This document shows positions 50,860-62,244 of a stretch of DNA of 64,000 bases, piece after piece. The notes under the pieces are model-generated. The model made no database searches. It was not told where the DNA came from and saw only the letters and a program-made list of their open reading frames with translations. Position 1 is the stretch's first letter, and each line of letters begins with the position of its first letter. The stretch lies in contig NC_058512.1 of the NCBI RefSeq assembly GCF_020382885.2, forward strand, positions 9,450,802 to 9,514,801, given 5' to 3'. This DNA is from Scatophagus argus. Taxonomy: Eukaryota > Chordata > Actinopteri > Scatophagidae. Made by a program: the position numbers and the translations under genes.

Positions 50860-52155
50860 TCATTTTAACACTCATCCAGCATTAAGTGTGATCTAAGGGG
50901 TGAGAATGACTTGGTATGTCATGAGCTGGGATGTTACTCCTCTGTTGCCCGGGGGACCTGGAGAAGACAATGCTAATTATTTGTATTTATATCTCTGGAG
51001 TGTCTGTGGCAAGTTGTTGGCGAATGACTCCAGAAGCAGCAAGCAGACAGTTTATTCAGCAGAGGCCTCTGCAGTCTCGTCACATACTGGTGCCCTTTGT
51101 CCATAGAAATCACAGCCTTGTGTGATGTGAAGGAACAGCATGTACATTCACACAGTAAACAACAGAGTTACTTCCAGTTACCAAACACAACATTAACAGG
51201 AAAAAAAACCCAACAACACTCTGAAGACCAAACAAGCATTGTGATGTGATTAGTAAGTGAGCCAAATTACAACATGAAAAGACACGTTTACACTCAGAAC
51301 ACAGTGATGGACTGAGGTTGATGCAGTCGAGTGGTGGTGAGGAATTTTGCATCTTGCGCTGCGTCTTTATGGGAGTTACGTTGTAGGCACGAATATAATG
51401 AACTGAGCTTTAGAGAAATAAATCAAACCATTCACCATCAGAGAGGAAAAGAATTTAATAATTAAGCAGTAGCTGCAGCCTTTCCATCATCCAAAGCATC
51501 AGCAAACTACTAAACCAGTAAAATGATGACTTGCAGCCTTAAAATGACGACCTCAGTGCTGCCTCAGACGGGCAAATTGAAATGAAGCTACAGATTATGT
51601 TTGGAAAGTTCGGAAAAAACTTTATTGTCCATCAAATTTGAAAATGATAAACTGTATAACAGCACTCATGAGCATATGATGACAATACACAAACAATACA
51701 AAGTGCGGATTTGCACTCGACGCTGTATGACATTAACAATAATGGAGTGTCTTTATTCAGTAGCGGGCTGCATCGTTAACATGTACCCGTCTGACGGGAG
51801 TTTTTTCAGGAGTTATTGTGAACTTACTGACCTGACTTATGGTACGTTATTGATACAGGCCAATCACTTTTACATAGATCATCCAACTTTATGACTCACT
51901 GTAAGGCGTTTTCCCATTATGGAGAGGTTTAGTCTTTGTCCCGGGGTGATGTGCAGTGATGGTGGGTGTTATCAAAAGTGCAAGACAGATTAAAATTTAA
52001 ACCTATAGAAATCAATCCAATAATACTTTTCTGTCATGAAAGAAAGAAGTGTGTAGTTACTCTTTAACTGTGCAAGGACCTTTGCAACATTATGAAGGAT
52101 CATTGCTGTGGTTTACAAGGTTTACAATGAAATATCTGTATTCTGAGAACTCTGT
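50860..52155. other. intergenic region between hspb1 and susd2
   Basis: The left part should hold the hspb1 upstream region and the right end the susd2 3' untranslated region. No exon is recognisable. A frame of 97 codons on the + strand (51601-51894) has no family resemblance and no splice context. Confidence 0.5.
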
Positions 52156-55100
52156 TTAGAAGACGTTTACTGCTTCACCCTCTTCTGACTTGGCAGCTTT
52201 TCTGAAATAAAAAAATTATAAAAACAATGGTAAATAAAAATGAAAACAGTGAAGACAATAGAAAATGCAATTTCGTTACTTTGCAATAAATGTCATATCA
52301 CAGAACAATAATACATCAGCTGTAGATACTGTACCACACCTTCTCTGTTTTCTGGAGTGGAGCACGATTGTTGTAATAATTACAATCAGTGCAACAGCCC
52401 CAATGACCGAACCGGCCACAATTCCTGCAACATTGCCTGAAAAATGATAAAAGATGTTTTAAAACCCAGAGGCTCGTTACATAAACCAATAGTTATCACC
52501 ATTAGTGAGACAGTTTATTTCATAGATTCTGCAGGGAAGAGAGACTGCAACAGACATCGTTTCAGGTGTTTGTTGTTAGTCTTAACCATTATGCCACCAC
52601 CACGTCCCAGTTTGATTCAATTTCACATTACACCCACACAGTTCAGCTAAATGCTTACACGGGCCCCACATAGAGTTAACAGTTTTTTGATATAAACATA
52701 TGATTAGTATGGCATTTATAGCCTGCATGTATTTGTTCCAGGGTCCAGAGGATCCATGCAGTTCATCCTTGTCATTGGTGATTATGCGACAGTATCCTGA
52801 GGCCCTCTTTTTAAAATATTTGCAGATAAACTTTTGTCAGTAAAGCAACAACTACTGGATGGATTTCCATGAAAGACATTCATTGTTCCCAGAGGACAAA
52901 TCCCAATGACCCTGGTGATCAATCGACTTTGTAGTGCTGTATGAGGTTGATATTTGTTTTGAATGAAATTTATTGACATCTATAGGATGCTCGCTTACAG
53001 AATCATAAAAATCATAAGAGTGATTTCATCTTTAGTGCAATTCAACAGCTGATTCAGTGGATCAAATGAGGCATATTAGGTCACACACACACACACTTGC
53101 TCAAATACAGACACTCACACATCTGCCGCCAGTGATTTGTGAAGCTCAGAATCAATGAACAAGACTCATTTAATCATTTATTCATACTGGTAGTCACGCA
53201 GCTCGTGTCTTCTCCAGACCACTGGCCATTCTCCTGGCATACGCGCTCCTCCGATCCTTTGAGAGTGTAGCCGTCGTCGCAGGATAGCCGCACTTTAGCT
53301 CCTTGTAAATATGTGGTTCCTTCCTTCTTTCCATTAGTTGGTGGTGAAAGCCATCCACAGGATATCACTGTGCAGTATAATAAACTACCACTGTGAAACC
53401 AAGGTTGTACATAGTAATCACTGGAAATGATTTTAGGACTTCTTTGACTCACCTGGCTTTAAATCCTCCACAAGAGAAATGTGACTCTGGAAAGATGTTC
53501 TGGTAGCATTTCCCATTCCTGGACTACGGCCTACCAGGATATCATACCTACAGGAGGGAGATAATTTACAAAATAATTTCATAGAAAAGGAAGTTCCTTG
53601 CATTTAAATTTGAATTTATGAAAAGAAGGCAAAGAAGCTGAGATATTATTTCCCATAATGCAACTTGATGGCATTTTGTGAGATCTCCTTGCATGCTTAT
53701 TGCCCACATCTCTCAAAGTAGTAAAAGTGTATAAAAGTTTTCTTCTCATACCTACAGAACAGAGAGCCCTCTCCTGTGCAGATCTCAGATGCCTCACTGG
53801 CTAACGGATCATCTGGCCTCTCAGGGACAGAAAACACTGGAATAAAACTAGCATCATGTCTGGAAGCATATAAATACGTGTCCAAAAGATGTTCTGAGTC
53901 ATATGTGAACAAGGCAGACTCATTGTGGACAGCCCCTGTGAGAGAAAAAGAAAGATACACGCTTTACACACACCACAAAAGTACTCAAATCTGAGTGTAA
54001 ACTGATAAAGATTATCTGCAGATGTTTCATAAAATTTGAATTCTGTGTTTTTCTACCATGAAAGAGTTAACAGGAATTGGAAATGACCCAAAACAGGAAG
54101 CAGTGCAAACAAATGGAGTGTTTTTCAATTCATTTACCTAAATCGAATCAATAGCTAATCTTTCACACAATTAAACTGTATACCATTACACAGATAATAC
54201 AAACATGTTCATAAAGACAGACATCAACGCCACATGAATGCATTTTGAACAGCGGCACAGAAACCAAGCTGTGAATGATTTCTTACAGCTTGCCCCAAAG
54301 TTGAACAGCTCCTCTGCATTGCTGTGGTTACGCACAAGTTGACCGTCGCTGAAAACAAGGTCATCTTTGGCGTCACCGTTCATCTTTCCCAGCAGTCCGA
54401 GAGTGGAGCCTCTGAACTCCTCTGGCAGCAGCACTGTGGTTGTCATGGTTCCCGCTCTCAGTCGCACTTCCACCCCGGCTCCACTGGGGAACATCACGGT
54501 TGCATTTGTAGAGGTGGGAGAAAACACAAACACACCTAGAAGAGAGATTTGGTTAGACAAAAAGGCAGTTGTTGTGGTTTTAATAAGATGAAGCCAAGAC
54601 TTCGCTTTGCAGGTGCTAATCTTTACTATGAGCAACAGCGCCTGACATGAACATACAATTTTTCCCAAAAAAGTAAAAGCACTGCAGGACAAACACCCCT
54701 GTGAGTGTTATATTAATGTAAAACACATCATATTACTGGATTAGTTTTAATTGATGCATTTACTGCATGTGTGAATAAACTTTCACTGTTGTAGTTGTTC
54801 AAGTTGATTTGAGGTCATTTTAACCTCTTTCTGTTTTGTTTGACAGTTGAATCTAATCATCATTCCACCACTGCATTCTGCCTCTGCTCTTTTGTCTGTA
54901 ATGGTCACATATTTCCACGTGATAAGAAATGCAGTCACTAAATCCTTTGTATCAAAATTTGATGACAGCGGTGGGGATGTTTGCTGCCAGAATCTGGTCA
55001 AATGGCACAGACACACTTGTATAAAAATCTCTGCAAACATAGTAAAATCAACGAAGAAAAAGTGAATCAAGGTCTCACCATGCAGGTCCATCCAGCTCTG

Positions 55101-58100
55101 CTCAGTAAACGAGAGAGTTTTTTGATTCTGCAGCACTTCAAGGCCGCTGTGACCGCTGAGCAGCCGCACCTCAATAACATCAGAGTCTTTTTCTTGCATC
55201 GCCACAGATGTCAGTTTGGTTGCTTTTATGGTCGCTGATAGTGAGAGATTCAAACCAGTGATGTGGGGAAAATGAATTGTTGCAACAGTATGTGCAGTGT
55301 ATATTTTATGTAAAGAAATATTTTGTTATCATTCTTCAGTGATAACATTTACTAATGATTACTGAGAAAGACTCACCATTAACAGGCTCTGTTCTGCCCT
55401 GGATTGTCAGCTGTTTCTCTGGTGAGCTCACCAAAGTGTATTCCCCATGGCCATTGAAGGAGTAGCTGACACCATCAAATGTTATGAAGTGGGGATCTCC
55501 AAACACCACAGCTGGCATTACACACACACAAAAAAAATAATTGATTAATTAATAAAGACTTTACAGTGAAAAACAACCTTATGAAAAGCGCAAAGCATAA
55601 TGCAGTGCTTCACTCACCTGAGTTGGGCGGCTGGTAGCGCCTGCAGTCACTGGAGGGCCGGTGTTTGAAGTAGTAGTGGCAGTTGTCAGACCACAGGCAG
55701 CAGTAGTAGAAGCTGATGACATCATAGACCCAGTGGGACTGTCCAGGAATACGAGGGGGTTTCTTGAATGGAGGTGAGCCCCAGTCGTGTGCTCGGTCCG
55801 GAGTACTACCCCCAATTGAATCTGCTGTCAGGACCTGAGCGCCGGTGCTGTCATAGCAACACTGTTGTCCTGCCGCATACTTGGGACTGTAAAAGGTTTG
55901 TATCCACATGGGTGAATGCGCTTATTGTAAGTCATTCTGGATCATGTAAATGAAACATGCAAGCAAGAGGATAAAGATATGATCCAGCTGCTGAGTGACT
56001 CACTGTCAAGGTTAGGTAGTGTGGCACGGGTGCAAGCAGGTCACTGAGTTCATTGATAAGTTTAGGGTTTAGATTAACAAGATGCAGCCAGAAGACCACA
56101 AAGTGCAGTATGAAGATGATAAAAGAGCTACATTTTCTGTTTGTTTTCTGTTCCCTCAAACAAAAATATTCACAAATGTCAAAACTCTGTATGAACAGAC
56201 GGAACTCATAAAATGTTAGCGTACAGTATCAACCAGTTTGTTAACATTAAAGCACTTAAATAAATCAAATTCAAGTTTCTTGACAGATACACAACTTTTA
56301 TGAGCAAAAATTAGGGTGAGCACAACTTAATTGACTTCATTTATGTTTTGATCATATAAACAAACTTCTCAGTTATATATCAGAGGATTGTTGTCTCCCC
56401 TTGTCAAGTATCAATGATTCAGCTATCCTGATGGCTATCAGCTGAAAAGATTACCACCAGTAAAACCAAGCATAAAGTTACATAATAAAGTTGTATTGTA
56501 GAACCGTACCTTGTTAATTATATTGCGAATACAGTGCTGATAATATAAATGCTAACAACCTGAGTCAAGGACTCACCTGGCTTGTATTGCCCTCACACAG
56601 TGAACACTCCCAGGGTGGTAGGTGCACACACTCCCTTTCTCTATATCACAGCCATAATCAGTCTGAGGACAGAGAGAGGGACAGTATCTGTGCCAAATGC
56701 AAAGTGCCAGTGCAGCTTAAATTAAATAAACCAGACAAACTAGCTCTTACATAGTTATTAGCAGTTATGTATAAGTAGTTCTTGTACAAACTACCAGTTG
56801 TACCTGTAGCAACGCTGGCTGAAGTAAAAGTAACAAAACTAGGATTAGCTGGTCTACATATGAGCTGTTTGAAAAGTAAAGCAGGTATTTAATATTTTAA
56901 ATCACATTGTAATTTTCTTAACCTCTCAAATTATGCTAATAATCTCAGACAAAATTACTAGCTTCTAGCATTGAAGTGTGTTTGGATATTTCCCCATCAC
57001 CCTCATGCATATTTACTATTCTCTCTAATTGTTTGCGTACCTGTATTAAAATGATAAAGTAAATCCACCTAAAACTTAGATTTTGGGGTAGTTATGATGC
57101 TATAACTTGTGGTTTGAAACTATGTGGTAGGTATGATTGTAATATAAGGGATGGTATAGCTGGAACCAGTTCAGTCTTTCAGTCTGTTTGCTCACAGTCT
57201 GACAGCAGTCAGTAAGCAATTGCTCCAAAATGAATCATCAAAGTCAGTAGCTTGGTTTTATGCAATTTTAACTTTGTGTTAGCCACTCACCTGCCACAGG
57301 TGTACAATAAAAACTTAACCCTAACTGTTATTTGTAAGATAAAAGGTAACGCTTGCAGAGAGCGTGTGTGCTCGTAAATGCTATAATAATACTACATATT
57401 TGACTTTGAACTGATAAGCTGTGAACAAAACGTCACAGCCACTGACAAGAGCCATCACTGCCTATTTTCATCTGGTATATTCAATAAAATAATCCAATAA
57501 AAGTCCTGCACTCTCTTATCTAAAAGCTATTGTGTTAAAATTGCAAGGAGTCCATGTGACAAATGCAAAAACACATACACTCAAGGTATACACTATATAG
57601 ACAGAAGTATTTGGACAGAGTAGGACTGTTTTTCAGGGTTTGGGCTTGGCTGCTTACTTCCTGTGTAGAGAAATCTTAATGCCTCAGCATACCAAGACCT
57701 TTTGGACAATGCTATGCTTCCAGCTTTGTGGCAACAGCTTGGTGAAGGCCCCTTTCTATTCCAGCAGTTTGGTGTGGAAGAACTTGACTGGCTCACATAG
57801 AGCCCTGACCTAAACCCCATCCAGCACCTTTGGGATGAACTGGAGCAAAGACTGTGAACCTTTTGATCTCTCTGGTCATGTAATTAGAAAACAATGTCAT
57901 TAAAGTCCCTGTTGGTGTAATGGTAAGGTGTCACAATTTGTTTCTATCGTGTATGTAAATACCAGTAAGTTCACCTGTGGAGAAGATCATGCACAGCTTA
58001 TTTATACTACTTATCTTATGCGAAGGATCTTAGAAGAATTTTTAATCATCAAACCTTTACAACAAGGCTGTTTCCAGTGAGTGCTGCTCTGTACTCATCA

Positions 58101-59914
58101 CACTTACATGAAACCTCCCAGTGTCTGCCCTTGCTTGAGCCAGAGTACAGGGGCAGTCTATGATCTCACTGATGAAGTTGGGCAGCTCATTTTCCAGCTT
58201 GTCCCATGCTAAACATTTGTCCAGAGCCCACTGAGTCGAGTCCTGCCTGAACTTCTCCTCCAGATGCCAGGCTAGAGCGTGATCTTCAGTCCAGGCTGCT
58301 TGCACATTCCTAAATAAAGCTGTTGATTACTTTTTTATGATAGTTTTCACATTTTTATTGCTTATATGCAAGGTCTTAGATCTCTGTGAAAACATAATTG
58401 AATAGCAGGAATATTATATGTTTTATTTCAGTCATCTGTATTAGGAAATGTGTGTACATACCACATGCCATCAGGGTACTCGCTGGAGCTGACACGTACA
58501 GAGCCAAGCTCCCAACTTGAAAACCCGTTTTCTGCTGGTTTGGGTAAAAAGCTAAAGGAGCCATTGTTGGGGTGATCCTTTGCTAGTGTGTACAGATAGA
58601 CCCACTCACCCAGCCAGTTGTCTCCATAGGGCTCTCCTACAGAGATACATTTTACAGAATATTTTTTTAGCCCAAATAATAATCACATGACCTCCAAAGT
58701 GTATATGCAGTGTATAAACAGGTGCACTCACCTGTTTCTCTGTACCCCCAGAGCTCTATACTGACCCTCTCCGCTCTGACCAAAGAGGTGTCCCATGTCA
58801 TCTCAAGAGTGCCTCCAACATTAGGTGTGCCATAGTATTGCCATTTTGTTGAGTTGACCAGTGTTGCCTTAAACCGAGAATCTAACTTGCCAGTGTGTAC
58901 TGTGGCAAAGAATCAATTAAATCATATATTAGTGTCATTGCAACACCAAATGGAAATGTGAAAATCCAAGTTTTGAAGTCATCCTCGTCCTATATGCAGG
59001 TGATTACCATACCTGAGAGCCAGGCTCCAACTCTGTTGAATGTGGTGCCATTATCTGAGGAGATCTGCAGAGGAATCCATCCCGTCTCATACAAAAGTGG
59101 GGAGATACAATGGCCTCTGCTGTTTTCATCCACGTATCCCAAAGTGTCAATATTACCGTTGAACCTGCCAATTGAATGATGAGAAAGTTTCTGTACTGTA
59201 CTTCAACTCCAGTGTAACTGCAATTGTGAAAATTCCCCCTACACACTTTTTCCATTGCTTTCAACTGCATCACATGATTGTCTTGCACGTCTTTCTCAGC
59301 AGAACTGAGCAAGACTGTGAGATGAGGTTGAAAGCTGAAAGTTCAGAGGTTAACCAGAACAGGTTTAGGAGCATGTAAACACAAAGTTGAAAAGGAAGGC
59401 TTACCTGCATACTATCTGGGAACTCTTGTTAAAATCAGCATCAAGGACAATAAAATCAACCCCACCCAAAATGGACCCAGAATATGGAAATATTTCCACG
59501 CAGTACTCTTTATAGTCTGGACAGCAGTTCTTCAGAGATGTGCATGTCGAGTGGCATGAACAAGAGTCTAATTTTTTCCCACAGTTTCCTTCACATGTCT
59601 GTCCTGTACAACATAAAGAGAAAGAGGTCTTTAGTATGGAGTCTGAAGTGTACAACCAGCTTCATTTAAAACTGATAGATTTATTAATTTATGTGTTATT
59701 GAATTAAATTAGTGTGATGCAAGTGATGCACATCACATAGAACACATAGAAATTATACTGAGCCTCTCCCTCTCAGCTTTGAGAAAAACAAGGGTGTAAT
59801 GAAAAACAGTGTTAACAATTTAGAAGTTTGTGGGTACTCACCTAATGTCCTGCAGATATATGAAACCAGAAGGACAAATATTACTGCTGTGAATCTCTCC
59901 ATCATGGCAGACAT
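52156..59914 (-). CDS. susd2: sushi domain-containing protein 2
   Basis: Sixteen minus-strand exons join without a phase error to 821 aa, against 822 in human SUSD2 as I recall. Exons: 59842-59914, 59405-59603, 59013-59164, 58732-58899, 58462-58636, 58108-58309, 56577-56662, 55618-55886, 55377-55511, 55079-55234, 54287-54535, 53752-53935, 53453-53547, 53188-53367, 52340-52436, 52156-52201. It is a type I cell-surface protein. Domains in order: signal peptide (1-24); somatomedin B with all eight cysteines (28-59); AMOP (about 276-436, with QQCCYDS and [10 protein letters not shown]); von Willebrand D from [11 protein letters not shown] (about 445 onward); one sushi domain with four cysteines (718, 744, 758, 771); membrane helix (about 777-800); and a short basic-acidic tail ending EAVNVF. 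I chose MSAMMERF at 59912-59914 as start; an in-frame ATG upstream would place charged residues before the signal. Confidence 0.95.
52790..52985 (+). repeat. dispersed percomorph repeat inside a susd2 intron
   Basis: The words 'ggatggatttccatgaaaga', 'cattgttcccagagga', 'ccctggtgatcaatcgactt' and 'gaggttgatatttgt' follow the known order of this repeat. The copy is antisense to susd2, between its sushi and transmembrane exons. Confidence 0.6.
57587..57957. mobile_element. non-autonomous Tc1/mariner-type element inside a susd2 intron
   Basis: The left end 'tatacactatatag' followed by 'agaagtatttggaca' and the right end 'ggtgtcacaattt...tcgtgtat' are degraded inverted repeats. The inside has transposase-derived words ('gcttccagctttgtggcaac', 'ggtgtggaagaacttgactgg', 'cctgacctaaaccccatcca'). 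The length is about 370 bases against more than 1 kb for a full element, and no intact frame remains. It occupies the 1.4 kb intron between exons 6 and 7. Confidence 0.7.
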
Positions 59915-59989
59915 GATGTTAGTCAAGGTTTCTGCTTCTGCTTGGCTGTTTTTACAGTCTCGTGTCACGTTCATGTACTCAGCGTTTTT

Positions 59990-61297
59990 CTAAACCTTGG
60001 CCCCTCAGTCATGGGCATTTACAAACATCTGTTTAATTATCAACCAATGTCCATTAAAATTTCAGCTAAATGTATCCTCACATGGCTACCTTTGACCATC
60101 ACTCACGTCTAAGCCAATCAGCTTGTAAGATTTATTATCTTCTTAGTAGTTTTAATATTGTATGTCATCTTGGCTGTTAATGTGCTTATCCATGATCACA
60201 TTTAGATAAAGATACAACTGTGGAGATAAGAGCTAAATTAAATTTGCTTTTATGTAGAATATCTGGTTCAACAATATGCTATCAATAAAATAATATCAGT
60301 ACAGAAAATACATACATTTGAAATACTGCATGTTGGGACGTACTCAATCTTTTTCTGGCTTGCAAAATAGTATGGGAATGTCGATATTGCATCGCAGCAC
60401 TTAACACTTGTGTTTCATGCTCGTATTTATGTTGTCCAGCAGAGTGTGCTCTTTTAAAGCTATTGGACAGTCCAATGCTGCTTGCCACTGCCTTCTCGGT
60501 GACAACATTGAACAAAATTATTTGGTATTTTGCAAAGTTTCAGTTTGAGCCATTTGCAAATAAAGATTTGTTCACACTCGCACATACAAACAGCACATAA
60601 GAAGTATTGTTGATTTCCTCCTTATGCAACGTAAAAACAACAGGGGACCTGCAGGGCCAGCTGTAGGCCAGTAAGGGGAGCTGCCACCCCCGAAAAATCA
60701 TCTGAGTGCCACATTTTAATACAAGTTATACAATATTGAGCATTCATTTGGAATGTGCTGGAGCATGGTGTTCTGTACTGAAGTACTTTGAAAAAAATTA
60801 AAAAAAAGGAAAAAAAAAACCTAAATGCTTTACACAGCAAAGATCCATTTTGTTTTAACATATTTTAATGCAACAGTGCAACATGAGTGAGGTAAGATAA
60901 TCATTTGTGGCTGCACACACAAAATGTTTTTATTCATTGTCATCATCTACACAGAGTTTCAGATACGTTTAATTAAAAAAAAAAAGATTACAAGTGCTTC
61001 TACTCATATTATGGATAGCTGACTTTTACAAATGAAATTATTTAAACTCCAGATATGAGGAACAAGCAGACCCTCTGATATTCCGACTAGGCTCTACTCT
61101 GAGTTTGTTTGTCTGCTCTCTACAAGATATTGGCAGTACTTGTATAATATCTGCATACTCATAATTGAATAATATTGTCATCTAGATGCAAAAACTAAAA
61201 ATCATCTGACATAAAACACAATTGGCAACAACCATGGAGCAGGATTACAGAATAAACATGGCTGTTACAACAACATCATATCAAGCCACTGGCAGCA
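59990..61297. other. intergenic region between susd2 and the class I myosin
   Basis: It should contain the susd2 promoter at the left and the myosin 3' untranslated region at the right. No exon is recognisable. Poly-A rich runs occur near 60795-60825 and 60975-60985. Confidence 0.5.
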
Positions 61298-62213
61298 TCA
61301 TCTGGACTTGGTTCTCGTAGATTCCTAAAGAAGAAAGTGAACAATTTGGCCACTTGTTTATAGAAACATCAATTTCACATTGCCTGAACACAGTCTTTTG
61401 ATGAACGTGAAACTCACCACCATCAAATGGCCATTCTTTGCCCTGTAGACCATAGACTCCTGACCACTTTTGAAGTCCACAAAACCCTCTCTGCCAGGCT
61501 GGATGTCAAATCGCACACTAGAAGTGACAATTTCACTTTCAATTAGACTCATATATTATTTTTACTATTTAGATTTCTAGCTTTAAAATGATTAATTCTA
61601 CATAAATTCCAGATTCTGTACCTGCCCTGGACCACTTTGACGTAGTTCTGCTTGTTGGCAATAATGCACAGCTTAGTCAGGGCCTCAAACAGGTAGTCAC
61701 ACTGCAGAACCAGATCCCCCTAAAAGAACAGTGTCAGTCTTTCATTTGTCAGATATGGTGATTTTATAATCCCTAAGCCACAAATGAAAGGTTAAATAAT
61801 GTTTGTGTGTTGTTGTGAGGGGTGCTCTAGGAAAGTCTTAAAACACATTTCAGAGCATAGAATTATTGACTTATGAAGATCTATGAACACATCTCTTATC
61901 CAGTTCTCCTGGTACATGAAAACAACAACAAAAAAAAACTTGCAACAATAAAAAATTTCTAAAAACACAGAGATGTATTGTACATGACCTGCAGATTATG
62001 ATATCTTTCTATTTTTGAAGTAAGTTTGACATTTGTATTTGACATTTGACAGTGTAGTATTTACCCAACAACCAGTTTACCTTTTGTTTGATGTCATCAC
62101 ATGATACATGAAGGATCAGGAAGTTGTCACTCAGGTTGCTGACAGACACACCTATGTTAAAAAAGAAAAAAGAAAGAAAGAAAGAAAGAAAGAAAAACAA
62201 TGTTATATATATT

Positions 62214-62244
<31 letters not shown>

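Noticed and set aside
57900-57930. tRNA A-box-like string 'gttggtgtaatggtaagg'
   Set aside because: It is part of the right end of the non-autonomous Tc1-type element, not a tRNA or SINE head.
59842-59974. Upstream ATG giving a longer susd2 N-terminus (MNVTRDCKN...)
   Set aside because: It would place about 20 polar residues before the signal peptide, which is atypical for this secreted-type N-terminus.
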